From Serratia liquefaciens (GTDB lineage: Bacteria; Pseudomonadota; Gammaproteobacteria; Enterobacterales; Enterobacteriaceae): a stretch of 64,000 nt of DNA. Below, piece after piece: positions 28,009-37,653 of the stretch; positions within the stretch are counted from its first letter, which is position 1, and each line of letters starts with the position of its first letter. Position numbers and translations under genes: made by a program. The notes beneath the pieces were generated by a model. It had not been told where the DNA came from. It saw only the letters and a list, made by a program, of their open reading frames with translations, and did not search any database. The stretch spans positions 5,283,175-5,347,174 of the forward strand of contig NZ_CP088930.1 of NCBI RefSeq assembly GCF_027594825.1. The letters run 5' to 3'.

Positions 28009-29856
28009 TCAGGCCAGTACCACTTGGCCGTCCGACAGGCTATCGAATCCGATCCCAACTAAAGTGACCGTATTGCCGCCAAAGTTAAACACCAGGTTGT
28101 CGTTCACCTCGGAAACAAAATCGCGATAATTACCGCCCGAGCTGCTGCCTTCGGTACCGATAAACACCAGCTTATCCTGCGCCTGATAACCGTAAATCAG
28201 ATCCTGACCGAAGTCGCCGCTGAACAGGAAGGTATTGCTGCCACCCTGGCTGTGCATAACGTCGTTACCCGCGCCGCCGACGAACACGTCATTGCCTTTG
28301 CCGCCAAACAGCTGGTCATTTCCCTCCAAACCGAAGAGCCAGGAGCCGGACTCTTTAGCAGTCAGAACGTCATCGGCCGCGGTGCCGTTTGCCGAACTGG
28401 CATAGGCGGTCAGCCCCTTGGTGGAAAGCAAGCCGTTGTCGGTCACCTGGTGATCAACCTCTTTGGTGAAAATCAACAGTGACGACTCTTTGCTTTTCAG
28501 CGTGCCGATCGAGTTAGCCAGGGTGATGCCACCGTCAGCATCGCGCAAATAGAGCGTATTGCCGTCGTACGCGACCTCGGTGTTTTTCAATGCATGCTGC
28601 AAATCCAGGGTGTTATGGCCTTCACCGCCGGAAATAATATTAAAACCGCCATCGTCACGGAATGTGTCATTGCCGGCACGGCCCTCGAGATAATCATTTC
28701 CAGTGCCGCCCTTGATAAGGTCATTGCCGTCGCTGCCGACAATAAAGGTTGGGCCGCTGTGTTGCTCGGCGTTGCGGTTGAGGTCTTCCACCCAGGTATT
28801 GCCGCGGGTGACGTCAGAAAGGTTGGAAACGATCACCGTCGAGTCTTTGCTGGTCAGCGAGTAGAACTCTGAATTCAATACCCGCATCAACCCGTCCTGA
28901 TAAAAGAACGGCAGGTGAGATAACCAGGTTGGAATATTGAGGATCGAGAAGAGCAGAATATTCCAGGCGGCGGAGGCATAGTGGTCGTTGAAATTAACGA
29001 TGTTGTTGGTGGCGGAGTCTTGCGGTGCGTCATGTACGCCCAGCGTTGCAGAGGTGCGCGTTGTACCGTCCAACGCGCGGAATACCGGGTCATTTTCGTA
29101 ACCGACGTTAATCACTTTGCCGCCGGTTTCGTATTGGGTAGGAGAAGCAAAGGCGACATAGTTGGACTGCGCATAGAAGCCCCCCCAATTGCCGTCGCTG
29201 AGCGCCGCCATGCTGTTCACGGCCAGGCCGCCGAGGCTATGGCCACTGATGGTAATGTCATCCCCACTCAGCCCGTGCGCCTGGGCGAACTTGGCCACAT
29301 CCCCCAGCAGGGTGCCGAAGGCTTTCAGACTGTAGTTATCGGCATAGCCATTCGGGCCGAAACCGGCCAGCAGGTCATTGACCAAATCGCCGATGGTATC
29401 GGTGATCAGAGATTCGCGCGGGCCGCTGGTGCCGCGAAAAGCAATGCCGATGCCGGTGAGATTACCCTCGCTGTCGTATTTTCCCAGCACTTCAGCCTGT
29501 GCCGTGGTGTAGCCGAACGTTTCACCGTAATAGGTGCCGCGGGCATCCGTTTTGCCCTGATAGCCTAGTTGGTCTGCGCTTATCAATGACCAGCCAGCGT
29601 TATTTACCGCTGCCAGCGCCGCTTGTTCCGAGTCGGGATTCCAGGGAATACCGGGTAGGCCACCCTGAGATTGCGTGCTGCCTATCAGCGCGGTCACCAG
29701 CGTGAAGGGCAAGCCCAGGCCAAAACCGGAGCTGTGATAGCCCTCGTCAAAACCATTATCGATATTGTGATAGGCGTAGGTGGAAATCGCCATGGCGTCG
29801 GTAAATAACGTTTTGGATTTCGCCTCATCGAGACCTTGATAATTAAAGATTCCCAT
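28009..29856 (-). CDS. lipA: LipA, RTX-type extracellular lipase of Serratia
   Basis: 615 residues. It has no signal peptide and carries C-terminal RTX repeats (GGTGNDYLEGRAGND near 378-392 and GGKGNDVFVGGAGNDV near 519-534), so it is a type I secretion cargo. The lipase triad is S207 in GHSLGG, D256 in YENDPVF and H314 in WLSHLPFF, the exact positions known for Serratia marcescens LipA. The C-terminal tail contains VTLVGI and ends in VVLA, close to the VTLIGV...VVLA tail of that protein. The enzyme hydrolyses triglycerides and is activated by Ca2+. Its exporter LipBCD is not in the window. It sits between ydhF and sodC, which adjoin in E. coli. Confidence 0.97.
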   Translation of the reverse strand: MGIFNYQGLDEAKSKTLFTDAMAISTYAYHNIDNGFDEGYHSSGFGLGLPFTLVTALIGSTQSQGGLPGIPWNPDSEQAALAAVNNAGWSLISADQLGYQGKTDARGTYYGETFGYTTAQAEVLGKYDSEGNLTGIGIAFRGTSGPRESLITDTIGDLVNDLLAGFGPNGYADNYSLKAFGTLLGDVAKFAQAHGLSGDDITISGHSLGGLAVNSMAALSDGNWGGFYAQSNYVAFASPTQYETGGKVINVGYENDPVFRALDGTTRTSATLGVHDAPQDSATNNIVNFNDHYASAAWNILLFSILNIPTWLSHLPFFYQDGLMRVLNSEFYSLTSKDSTVIVSNLSDVTRGNTWVEDLNRNAEQHSGPTFIVGSDGNDLIKGGTGNDYLEGRAGNDTFRDDGGFNIISGGEGHNTLDLQHALKNTEVAYDGNTLYLRDADGGITLANSIGTLKSKESSLLIFTKEVDHQVTDNGLLSTKGLTAYASSANGTAADDVLTAKESGSWLFGLEGNDQLFGGKGNDVFVGGAGNDVMHSQGGSNTFLFSGDFGQDLIYGYQAQDKLVFIGTEGSSSGGNYRDFVSEVNDNLVFNFGGNTVTLVGIGFDSLSDGQVVLA

Positions 29857-30097
29857 ATCAGTTCCTTATGAATTTGCTGCATTGCCGGGTTAATCTTTGG
29901 GTAGCTGTTGCAGCGAGTGTAGGTGAACAGAGTACGCCAAATGCCAGCTGGTCAGAGGACTGACATCGGTAGAATTATTATTAGTACTAATTATTGAGAA
30001 TGCGAATTTGATCGACAAAATTGTGTGTGTTTTGAGCGGTGACGCCGCACATTCCCCTATACTTGAACACTCACAGAGACTTCAAGGAGATTGATTG

Positions 30098-30622
30098 ATG
30101 AAACATTATTGGTATGCGGCCTTCGGTCTGATGGCCTGCGGAGTCGCTCAGGCGGCAACCGTGGATGTTGACATGAATCTGGTGACCGGACAGGGAATTG
30201 GTCAGGATATTGGCAAGGTGACGATCAGCGAAACCCCTTATGGGTTGTTGTTTACACCGCAACTTAAAGCCTTACCGGCCGGTGTGCACGGCTTTCACGT
30301 TCATGAGAACGGCAGCTGCGAACCAGGCATGAAGGACGGCAAGGCCGTCGCGGCGTTGGCGGCCGGCGGACATCTTGACCCGCAAAAAACCGGTAAGCAC
30401 CTTGGACCGTATGCCGACGGTCATTTGGGCGATTTGCCGGCCATTTACGTGACCGACGACGGCATGGCCAGCTATCCGGTACTGGCACCTCGGCTGAAGA
30501 AAATCAGTGAAATCAGCGGCAAGGCACTGATGGTGCACGCCGGTGGCGATAATCACTCCGATCATCCCAAACCCCTGGGTGGCGGAGGCGAACGCTTCGC
30601 CTGCGGCGTGATTAAGTCATAA
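30098..30622 (+). CDS. sodC: Periplasmic Cu/Zn superoxide dismutase
   Basis: 174 residues from the ATG at 30098 (AAGGAGA upstream); a TTG one codon earlier is less likely. A signal peptide ends near VAQA (about 20). Copper and zinc ligands are seen in [13 protein letters not shown] (about 62-74), [26 protein letters not shown] (in parts, about 94-119) and [12 protein letters not shown] (about 147-158), and the disulfide cysteines are present. It removes superoxide in the periplasm. It is convergent with ydhK. Confidence 0.96.
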   Translation: MKHYWYAAFGLMACGVAQAATVDVDMNLVTGQGIGQDIGKVTISETPYGLLFTPQLKALPAGVHGFHVHENGSCEPGMKDGKAVAALAAGGHLDPQKTGKHLGPYADGHLGDLPAIYVTDDGMASYPVLAPRLKKISEISGKALMVHAGGDNHSDHPKPLGGGGERFACGVIKS

Positions 30623-30628
30623 CATCAG

Positions 30629-32662
30629 TTAGCGGGCGGTGGATGTCGCCGCTGCGCTATCAACAGGGGCAATCGCCTGCTGTAGCTGCTGCAGCGAACA
30701 GTAAAGCCGCCAAATCAAACCTGCCAGATCGCGCGCCGCCTGTTCAGGGTGGTGCGCCAGAGTATTGCTCATTCGCTGCAGTTCTTGCAGGCTGGCGTCC
30801 AGCGAACGGTGCTGCACGCCTTTCTCCGTCATGATACCCCGCAGGCAGTGAATACAGACGTCTCGCACCGCGGAGAGTGGATCGGATCGGGTTTGCCAGT
30901 CACGCAGTTGCCAAACGATATGGCTGCAATTGAGCAGCACCACGCCCCAGCGCAATAACCAGCTGCGCGCTTCTTGATCCTGACTTTGATTCAGTTGGCT
31001 GATGCGGTGGTAAATCAACGATTCAAACTGGCTCTCGCTTTGCTGCGGCTTTTTGCTTAGCTGATCGATAAAGTCGCGCCGCAGAGCGCGGATAATGCGC
31101 CGGCTTTTGCGCTTGTCCGAGCTGGGCCGCAAGATCTGGAATGCCAGACCCGCCAGCAATACCCCGACAATTTTGCCGATGCTGTCATTGATAAAGGACT
31201 GGTAATCGTAGCTCGGTGGATTGGTGACGGAGAGAAAAGAGCCCATAAATACGATCAGTTGGCCCCAGAGTGCTGCGTAGGAGGGGTGTTGCAGCTTGAA
31301 CATCTGCATTGTCACCAGCACCGGGAACAGAAAGGCGCAGAACAGCCAAAAATCATCAATTTGAATCATCAGGCCAAATTTCACAACAAAGCAGGCTATC
31401 GACAGCAAAAGCACCGCTTTCAGCAGGGTGGTGATGCTGCTGATGGGGGACGGCGTGGAAGAGTAGAGCACGCAGCTGATGGCGATCAGCGTCAGGGCCG
31501 AGCTGCCTGCGTCCCATTGGGTGTTAATCCAGTAAGCGCAACCGATGACAATGCATAAAAAGGTGCGCAGGCCGTTATAGGCTGCTTCGTAGCTGTCGGT
31601 GTGGCGAGCCAAAGAGGTCGCTCGGGGCGGCTGGATATTGCTGACCGGCGTGGCGCTTTCCAGGCGCTGCAACCAGCGACTGGCGCCCAGATACAGCCAA
31701 CAGAAATGGCGCAGACGCAGCCAGAAGGCGCGATGGCGGTAATCAGCAGGATCTTGCGGCGCGATTTGCTGCAAAAGACGCGCCAAACGGTACTTGTCAG
31801 TCTCGGGGTTACGCAGTTCGGTCAGCAGTTGATCCAGCACGCTGGCCAGGTTGGCCGGGCGGTCCGGCCAGTTCAGCAGCATGCGGCGCAGGCTTGAGAT
31901 CACGCTGGTGATGCGTAGCTGCTGGTGCAGCATATAGTTAAGCAGATTATTCTGTCGACGCAGCCGGTAGTGGCTCCAGAAGGCCTGTATACGCAGCAGG
32001 TTCATGGTCAGGATTTGGCCGATAACCCCTTCGTGCGAGGTACGCATCTGCACGGTGATTTCCGGCTGCCAAAGCATCGCGGCATGTTCCAATAACCGCA
32101 GGTGCATGCGCCGCAGCGAGGTTAACAAGGCTTCGCCGTCAGAGGTGCTGGGCAGGATCATCATCATCAAACCGCCGCACAGAATACCGGTGATGACCTC
32201 ACAAACGCGCGCCTGGGCAATATCAAAGATCTGTTGAGTGTCCGTCACGTTGACGGTGCTGAAGGCGATGATGGCGGCGGTGTAGCCCGCCAGCGCAAAG
32301 GCGTAGGAAACGTTGTTCTGATAGTGGTTTGAAATGTAAGTGCACAGGCCGATCCAGGCGGCGATAAACAGCGTGAACAGCCAGGGATCGTTCAGGCAGT
32401 GCCCGGCGATGGCCACCGATGCCGCCGCGCCGACCAGGCTGCCGAAAACCCGGCCGATGCTTTTGCTGATCACGCCGCCGACGGTGGGGAAGCTGACTAC
32501 CGCTGCCGATGTCAGCGCCCAGTAAGGCTCGTCAAGATTGAGAACGAACGCGACCCAGAGCGACAGGCACATCGCCAGCGAATTGCGCAGTGCATAACGC
32601 CATTGTCCGCCGGTGGCTTTTCCCCAAGGGGTGCGTTTCCATTCCAAAAAAGGCAGGTTCAC
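30629..32662 (-). CDS. ydhK: YdhK, FUSC/aromatic-acid-exporter family protein
   Basis: 677 residues from a GTG at 32662 with AAGG seven bases upstream. Two sets of about five to six membrane helices (about 25-180 and 365-520) flank soluble regions, the layout of the fusaric-acid/aromatic acid exporter family. It is the third gene of a three-gene operon ydhIJK: a DUF1656 protein, an HlyD-type periplasmic adaptor and this inner-membrane pump. The substrate is not known in E. coli either. The operon is divergent from slyA. Confidence 0.92.
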   Translation of the reverse strand: MNLPFLEWKRTPWGKATGGQWRYALRNSLAMCLSLWVAFVLNLDEPYWALTSAAVVSFPTVGGVISKSIGRVFGSLVGAAASVAIAGHCLNDPWLFTLFIAAWIGLCTYISNHYQNNVSYAFALAGYTAAIIAFSTVNVTDTQQIFDIAQARVCEVITGILCGGLMMMILPSTSDGEALLTSLRRMHLRLLEHAAMLWQPEITVQMRTSHEGVIGQILTMNLLRIQAFWSHYRLRRQNNLLNYMLHQQLRITSVISSLRRMLLNWPDRPANLASVLDQLLTELRNPETDKYRLARLLQQIAPQDPADYRHRAFWLRLRHFCWLYLGASRWLQRLESATPVSNIQPPRATSLARHTDSYEAAYNGLRTFLCIVIGCAYWINTQWDAGSSALTLIAISCVLYSSTPSPISSITTLLKAVLLLSIACFVVKFGLMIQIDDFWLFCAFLFPVLVTMQMFKLQHPSYAALWGQLIVFMGSFLSVTNPPSYDYQSFINDSIGKIVGVLLAGLAFQILRPSSDKRKSRRIIRALRRDFIDQLSKKPQQSESQFESLIYHRISQLNQSQDQEARSWLLRWGVVLLNCSHIVWQLRDWQTRSDPLSAVRDVCIHCLRGIMTEKGVQHRSLDASLQELQRMSNTLAHHPEQAARDLAGLIWRLYCSLQQLQQAIAPVDSAAATSTAR

Positions 32663-32671
32663 ACGTTAGCC

Positions 32672-33529
32672 TTACTGATGAATCGAGATGGTGCAGGTGG
32701 TGCCCGCGACCAAGGGTAAATCAGCCGGGACATTCAGCAGTTTTATCCGTACCGGCACGCGTTGTGCCAAACGAACCCAGGGCACGTTAGGTTTTACGTC
32801 CATTAATAAATCGCTGCTGCTTTCGACGCTTTGATCGTAAATGGCGCGGCCGATACTCTCAACTTCGCCCTGAAGCGGAATGTTGCCATTATATAAAACG
32901 ATGTCCGCTTTATTGCCTTCTTTTATATGTTTTAGCTTGGTTTCTTCAAAATAACCGAGCACATAAAACGAGTGCACATCAACCAGCGCAACCAGCGGTG
33001 AGCCAACGCTGGCGTAGTTACCCACGCGCGTTTGTAAATTGGTGATATAGCCATCGGTAGGGGCATAAATTTTAGTTTTACTTAAATTCCATTTTGCCTG
33101 TTCCAGATTAGCTTGCGCGGCTTTATACGCGGCTTTCATTGCCTGTGCCGCTAAATTCGATTCGTCCATATCTTCCGCTGAAATAACATTTTGCGGCAGA
33201 CCACGGCGCCGAGCCGCCTCATGATCGGCCTTGGCCAGGTCAGACTGCGCTTTTGCTAACGCGGCCTCAGCATTGTCGAGCGCAATCTGGTATGGCACCG
33301 GGTCGATCGTAAAAATCAGACTTCCCGCAGGTATGAACTGATTGTCATGAACGGTTATTTTCTCTAATCTTCCAGAAACTTCTGGTGTGATATTGACGAG
33401 TTCGGCGCGCACCTTTCCATCGCGGGTCCAGGGGGATTGCATATAGTAATTCCATAACCACCAACCGGCACAGATGGCAATGGCGCAGACGATTACCGTA
33501 GAAAAATATTTTAATGTTTTATGCGTCAT
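32672..33529 (-). CDS. ydhJ: YdhJ, HlyD-family periplasmic adaptor
   Basis: 285 residues. One N-terminal membrane anchor (about 8-27) is followed by biotinyl-lipoyl-like halves (YMQSPWTRDGKVRAELVNIT and VGNYASVGSPLVALVD), a helical hairpin (about 80-135, Ala/Lys rich) and a beta-barrel domain. It should link the YdhK pump to an outer-membrane channel. The ydhI stop lies three bases upstream of its start, and ydhK starts nine bases after its stop, so the three are one operon. Confidence 0.92.
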   Translation of the reverse strand: MTHKTLKYFSTVIVCAIAICAGWWLWNYYMQSPWTRDGKVRAELVNITPEVSGRLEKITVHDNQFIPAGSLIFTIDPVPYQIALDNAEAALAKAQSDLAKADHEAARRRGLPQNVISAEDMDESNLAAQAMKAAYKAAQANLEQAKWNLSKTKIYAPTDGYITNLQTRVGNYASVGSPLVALVDVHSFYVLGYFEETKLKHIKEGNKADIVLYNGNIPLQGEVESIGRAIYDQSVESSSDLLMDVKPNVPWVRLAQRVPVRIKLLNVPADLPLVAGTTCTISIHQ

Positions 33530-33532
33530 CAG

Positions 33533-33769
33533 TTACCAACTTGCTAAAAGCCACAGGGAGCCGCTGACGGCGATGACGAAAATAGACAAATCCATCAGCA
33601 TGGGATGCCAAATTTCGCCGGAATAAATCCAGTCACGCAACAGGTGGTGTACCAGTAGCCATAAAATCAGGCCGAGCAAAACAGCCTTAAATAGGGGCGG
33701 AAAATAAAGCGAGGCGCCCAGCACCAAATCGGGTAGCGGGGACGAGGCATGAAGCCATGAAGTATTCAC
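33533..33769 (-). CDS. ydhI: YdhI, DUF1656 inner-membrane protein
   Basis: 78 residues, two hydrophobic segments (about 24-44 and 55-77). DUF1656 proteins accompany FUSC-type efflux operons (also AaeX next to AaeAB). First gene of ydhIJK; the promoter region is shared with slyA. In E. coli and Salmonella this operon responds to SlyA, which fits the SlyA-like box nearby. Confidence 0.9.
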   Translation of the reverse strand: MNTSWLHASSPLPDLVLGASLYFPPLFKAVLLGLILWLLVHHLLRDWIYSGEIWHPMLMDLSIFVIAVSGSLWLLASW

Positions 33770-33921
33770 ATTAACAATCCCAGTGAGTGAATATGTTGAG
33801 CGGTTGCATAGAGAATAAACAATAACTGATCAAAATGGTGGCTATTTCCACAATATACATTATATACATTTGTGTTTTTAATGTGAGTTACTCAAAATAG
33901 TCTAAGCTCTGGGAGGGTATG

Positions 33922-33933
33922 TTAGCATGCTAA
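33922..33933. promoter_or_regulatory. SlyA operator upstream of slyA
   Basis: TTAGCATGCTAA is a perfect palindrome and differs from the SlyA consensus TTAGCAAGCTAA at one base. It lies 16 bp before the slyA GTG, where binding would block the gene's own expression. Confidence 0.7.
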
Positions 33934-33949
33934 TTATAAGGAGGGGTAA

Positions 33950-34384
33950 GTGGAGTCAACATTAGGTTCAGATTTAGCACGATTAGTTCGTGTATGGCGC
34001 GCGCTCATCGATCATCGGCTCAAGCCGCTGGCGCTCACGCAAACGCACTGGGTAACCTTGCACAGCATCAATCGTTTGCCGCCGGAGCAGTCGCAGATCC
34101 AACTGGCTAAAGCGATCGGTATTGAGCAACCGTCATTGGTTCGTACGTTGGACCAACTGGAAGAGAAGGGGTTGATTACTCGCCATACCTGCGCCAATGA
34201 CCGGCGTGCAAAGCGTATCAAACTGACTGAAGCGGCCGATCCCATCATCCGGGAGGTGGACAGCGTCATCAGCTCTACGCGGGGCGAAATTCTGAGCGGT
34301 ATTACTACAGATGAAGTACAACAGTTGGTTGGTTTGATTGGCAAGCTTGAACAAAACATCACTGAACTGCAAAACAAACAATAA
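33950..34384 (+). CDS. slyA: SlyA, MarR-family regulator
   Basis: 144 residues from a GTG start with AAGGAGGGG upstream; the length and [17 protein letters not shown] start match E. coli SlyA. Winged helix at about 45-100, with the wing [12 protein letters not shown]. SlyA counters H-NS silencing and controls envelope and virulence-type genes; in Serratia it also affects secondary metabolism and exoenzymes. It is divergent from ydhIJK, and a shared terminator separates it from slyB. Confidence 0.96.
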   Translation: MESTLGSDLARLVRVWRALIDHRLKPLALTQTHWVTLHSINRLPPEQSQIQLAKAIGIEQPSLVRTLDQLEEKGLITRHTCANDRRAKRIKLTEAADPIIREVDSVISSTRGEILSGITTDEVQQLVGLIGKLEQNITELQNKQ

Positions 34385-34427
34385 GAATTTCTTTTTATTC
34401 GATTAGATTTCACAGCATCGGAAATGA

Positions 34428-34454
34428 AACCGGAGGCCTAAAGCCTCCGGTTTT
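34428..34454. terminator. Bidirectional terminator slyA/slyB
   Basis: The stem AAACCGGAGGC/GCCTCCGGTTT has a four-base loop and a T run on the + strand. It lies between convergent genes. Confidence 0.88.
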
Positions 34455-34470
34455 ACCCTACGCGTAGCGC

Positions 34471-34935
34471 TTACAGTGGCGATACGGTAATGGTGTCGCC
34501 GGTGCGAGCCATACGAACGCGCTGACCTGGGCTGAACTTGGTTGCGCCTGCCTTCTGAACCACCACGATGTTCTCTTTCTGGTCAGTCTTGATTTCCAGC
34601 TCGTAGCCTGAGGCACGGCCGGCGGCTTCGCCGATGCTGTTACCCGCCACGCCACCGGCTACTGCGCCGGCTGCGGTTGCCAGACTGCGACCGGTGCCGC
34701 CGCCGACGGTGTTACCAAGGAAACCACCCAGTACCGCCCCACCAATGGCACCAATGGTATTCGACGTTTCACTGCCCTGGATTTTGACCGGGCGAACAGA
34801 AACCAGCGTGCCGTAAGTCACGGTTTGAACCTGCTTGGCCTGTGAAGCGGTATAAACGTCGCCGGACATGGAATCATTGGCGCACCCTGCCAGCGTAACT
34901 GCGGCGATGGCAACGACGAGAAGACGCTTGATCAT
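34471..34935 (-). CDS. slyB: SlyB, outer-membrane lipoprotein with glycine zipper
   Basis: 154 residues from the ATG at 34935 (MIKRLLVVAIA); nine upstream codons are rejected. Lipobox LAGC (Cys about 17). Two glycine-zipper stretches, GAIGGAVLGGFLGNTVGGG and AGAVAGGVAGNSIGEAAG (about 63-105), can form membrane hairpins. SlyB is a PhoPQ-regulated lipoprotein that forms rings around outer-membrane proteins during envelope stress. A PhoP-box-like sequence lies about 140 bp upstream. Confidence 0.95.
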   Translation of the reverse strand: MIKRLLVVAIAAVTLAGCANDSMSGDVYTASQAKQVQTVTYGTLVSVRPVKIQGSETSNTIGAIGGAVLGGFLGNTVGGGTGRSLATAAGAVAGGVAGNSIGEAAGRASGYELEIKTDQKENIVVVQKAGATKFSPGQRVRMARTGDTITVSPL

Positions 34936-35304
34936 ATAAAACTCCTGTTGATAGTAGTCCATAACCTGGGGAACCTTACCAGGCCAGATTCAATGAAAAT
35001 GATAGACAAAGTATGGCTCAAACGCACGTACATCACCATGACCCGCTACTGCACGCAGCTTAACTTTGCGCTGTTCAACCAATAATAAACGGTGGTTTAG
35101 CTTTATAACAGCGCCGTGAGAAATTCCGTTGCACGTTGAGCGATTGTTTAGCGGTGACGGCTCAGCGGGAAAGCAGGCAAAAAAACAGGCGCATCGTTCA
35201 CAGAGGTGAAAAAAAACATCAGAATTCATGGCGTTAATTTTTTAATTCTGGTTTATTTGTTGGGTCAAAAATTTGCTTCCCCGCACAGGGTAAAGGATGT
35301 TGCT
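34936..35304. other. Divergent region slyB-anmK, no further gene
   Basis: 369 bp. The only regulatory signal recognised is the PhoP-like box. An open frame from 35206 reads into anmK but its first 33 codons show no conservation pattern, so anmK is started at 35305. Confidence 0.45.
35075..35091 (-). promoter_or_regulatory. PhoP box candidate upstream of slyB
   Basis: On the minus strand CGTTTA-TTATT-GGTTGA fits the (T/G)GTTTA-N5-(T/G)GTTTA direct repeat with two mismatches. slyB is a known PhoP target. No convincing -10 element was identified. Confidence 0.4.
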
Positions 35305-36426
35305 ATGAAGTCAGGCCGCTATATAGGTGTTATGTCCGGCACCAGTCTGGATGGCGTCGACGTGGTGCTTGCCGCGATAGACGGACGAATGGTGGCGCAG
35401 CAGGCCAGCTACAGCCATCCGATGCCGATCAAGCTCAAGCAGGATATTCTCGGTATGTGCCAGGGGCAGCAAACCACGCTTGCTGCGGTGGGGCGGCTGG
35501 ATGCGCAGCTTGGCACCCTGTTCGGCGAGGCAGTGCTGGGGCTGCTGAAACAAACCGGCGTTGCGGCTCAGGATATCACCGCCATCGGTTGCCATGGTCA
35601 GACGGTTTGGCACGAGCCAGAAGGCGACGCGCGTTTTTCTATGCAATTGGGTGACAATAACCGTATTGCGGCGCTGACCAATATCACCACCGTGGGGGAT
35701 TTTCGTCGGCGTGATATGGCCTACGGCGGCCAGGGCGCACCGCTGGTACCGGCCTTCCATCAGGCATTACTGGCGCATCCGGTGGAGCGCCGCATGGTGC
35801 TGAACATCGGCGGCATCGCCAATCTTTCGATGCTGTTGCCGGGGGCACCGGTGCGCGGTTTCGATACCGGGCCGGGCAATATGCTGATGGATGCCTGGAT
35901 CTGGCGCCATCACGCTCAGCCTTACGATAAAGACGGTGGCTGGGCGATGGAAGGGCGTGTCTGTTTGCCATTGTTGCAGCAGATGCTGGCGGATCCTTAC
36001 TTCGCCCTGCCGGCGCCGAAAAGCACCGGCCGTGAGTATTTCAACGCCGCCTGGCTGGAGAACCAGCTTTCGGGGCTGCCGGCAGTCAAGCCGGTTGACG
36101 TACAAACCACGCTGGCGGAATTGACGGCGGTGACCATTTGCGAGCAGGTTCAGTTGGCGGGTGGTTGTGAGCGTTTGCTGGTCTGTGGCGGCGGGGCGCG
36201 TAACCCGTTGCTGATGGCGCGGATGTCGGCGCTACTGCCCGGCACCGAGGTGAGCCTGACCGACGATTTTGGCATCAGCGGTGACGATATGGAGGCTTTG
36301 GCCTTCGCCTGGCTGGCGTTTCGCACCTTGTCCGGTCAGTCCGGCAACCTGCCTTCGGTCACCGGTGCCAGTCGTGAAACCCTGCTGGGTGGGATTTATC
36401 CGGTTTTGCCTTTAGGGGGCCGTTAG
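35305..36426 (+). CDS. anmK: Anhydro-N-acetylmuramic acid kinase
   Basis: 373 residues from the ATG at 35305 ([26 protein letters not shown] upstream). AnmK phosphorylates and opens 1,6-anhydroMurNAc released by lytic transglycosylases, so that the cell wall sugar can be recycled. The ATP site [12 protein letters not shown] (about 8-19), the catalytic Asp in [13 protein letters not shown] (about 182-194) and [15 protein letters not shown] (about 292-306) are all present. It is followed by mliC and pdxH in the same direction. Confidence 0.96.
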   Translation: MKSGRYIGVMSGTSLDGVDVVLAAIDGRMVAQQASYSHPMPIKLKQDILGMCQGQQTTLAAVGRLDAQLGTLFGEAVLGLLKQTGVAAQDITAIGCHGQTVWHEPEGDARFSMQLGDNNRIAALTNITTVGDFRRRDMAYGGQGAPLVPAFHQALLAHPVERRMVLNIGGIANLSMLLPGAPVRGFDTGPGNMLMDAWIWRHHAQPYDKDGGWAMEGRVCLPLLQQMLADPYFALPAPKSTGREYFNAAWLENQLSGLPAVKPVDVQTTLAELTAVTICEQVQLAGGCERLLVCGGGARNPLLMARMSALLPGTEVSLTDDFGISGDDMEALAFAWLAFRTLSGQSGNLPSVTGASRETLLGGIYPVLPLGGR

Positions 36427-36471
36427 CTCTGTTAGGATAGAAATCGACAGATTTTCCTAAGGAGCAACAGC

Positions 36472-36774
36472 ATGAAAAAAATCATTATTGCCGCCGGTGC
36501 ACTGGCGTTGGCCGGTTGCAGCTATGTTCTGCCGCAAAACAGCCAGACTCTGCATTATCAGTGTGGCACCACGCCGCTGACGGTGGCGCTGGACGGCAAG
36601 GAGAGCACCGTCAGCCTGCTGATGGACGGCGAACAGTTGAAACTGAAACAGGTGCTGGCCATGACCGGCGCAAAATACAGCGACGGTAAATACACCTTCT
36701 GGTCGAAAGGCCAAAATGCTTACCTCGAGCGTAATGGCAAAGTGATCATGAGCGACTGTACGCTGGCGAATTGA
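36472..36774 (+). CDS. mliC: MliC, membrane-bound C-type lysozyme inhibitor
   Basis: 100 residues. The lipobox LAGC (Cys about 16) marks a lipoprotein. The mature domain [15 protein letters not shown] ... [31 protein letters not shown] (in parts) is the MliC/PliC barrel, with a conserved Ser/Lys region and paired cysteines. It protects peptidoglycan from host lysozyme. It lies between anmK and pdxH as in E. coli (ydhA). Confidence 0.93.
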   Translation: MKKIIIAAGALALAGCSYVLPQNSQTLHYQCGTTPLTVALDGKESTVSLLMDGEQLKLKQVLAMTGAKYSDGKYTFWSKGQNAYLERNGKVIMSDCTLAN

Positions 36775-36860
36775 TCCGGCGATTGCGGTGTCAGATCATT
36801 GAGATCCTGACGCCGCTGGCGCAGAATAGAATCACGATTTTTCAGTTGGTTGATCACCGA

Positions 36861-37514
36861 ATGATTGAAAATAATGAATTTGATGTTTCGGACCTGCGCC
36901 GTGAATACACCCGTGGCGGTCTGCGTCGTAACGATTTGACCGCCAATCCACTTGAGCTGTTCGAAAAGTGGCTGAAACAGGCCTGCGACGCGCGCCTTGC
37001 CGATCCTACCGCCATGTGTGTGGCGACGGTGGATGAAAACGGCCAACCCTACCAGCGCATTGTCTTGCTCAAGCATGTGGATGACAAAGGGCTGGTGTTC
37101 TTCACCAACCTCGGTAGCCGCAAAGCGCAGCAGTTGGCGAATAACCCGCATATCAGCCTGTTGTTCCCGTGGCACATGCTTGACCGCCAGGTAATTTTCC
37201 TGGGTAAGGCGGAGCGTTTGTCGACTTTCGAAGTGATGAAGTACTTTGCCAGCCGGCCGAAAGACAGCCAAATCGGTGCCTGGGTGTCACAGCAGTCATC
37301 GCGTATTTCCACACGCGGCGTGCTGGAGAGCAAATTCCTCGAGCTTAAGCAAAAATTCCAACAGGGCGAAGTGCCGCTGCCGAGTTTCTGGGGCGGATTC
37401 CGGGTCAATTTCGATTCCGTCGAGTTCTGGCAGGGCGGTGCCCACCGTCTGCATGACCGTTTCCTGTATCAACGGGACGGGAATGACTGGAAAATTGACC
37501 GACTGGCGCCCTGA
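36861..37514 (+). CDS. pdxH: Pyridoxamine/pyridoxine 5'-phosphate oxidase
   Basis: 217 residues from the ATG at 36861 ([20 protein letters not shown]); an upstream in-frame extension to 36771 is unlike the family. FMN enzyme that makes pyridoxal phosphate. Marks: [12 protein letters not shown] (about 10-21), [18 protein letters not shown] (about 64-81), [13 protein letters not shown], and the C-terminal [11 protein letters not shown]...WKIDRLAP. The ribosome site is weak. With tyrS downstream, and pdxY beyond the insertion, this is the usual vitamin B6 neighbourhood. Confidence 0.96.
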   Translation: MIENNEFDVSDLRREYTRGGLRRNDLTANPLELFEKWLKQACDARLADPTAMCVATVDENGQPYQRIVLLKHVDDKGLVFFTNLGSRKAQQLANNPHISLLFPWHMLDRQVIFLGKAERLSTFEVMKYFASRPKDSQIGAWVSQQSSRISTRGVLESKFLELKQKFQQGEVPLPSFWGGFRVNFDSVEFWQGGAHRLHDRFLYQRDGNDWKIDRLAP

Positions 37515-37653
37515 AGACCGAAAATCCCCCTTAAGCGCTGGCACTGATGTCGCCGGCGCTTTATTCTATGCGTTATTCTGAATTTTATATTTCGCCAGTG
37601 GGCGAAAGGTCGTGTACCGACAAAGGTGCATTCGTTTATACATGGAGTCATTG

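Noticed and set aside
29940..30000. A/T-rich palindrome ATTAGTACTAAT upstream of lipA
   Set aside because: Only 12 bp, in A/T-rich DNA and without a known matching regulator; too weak to call.
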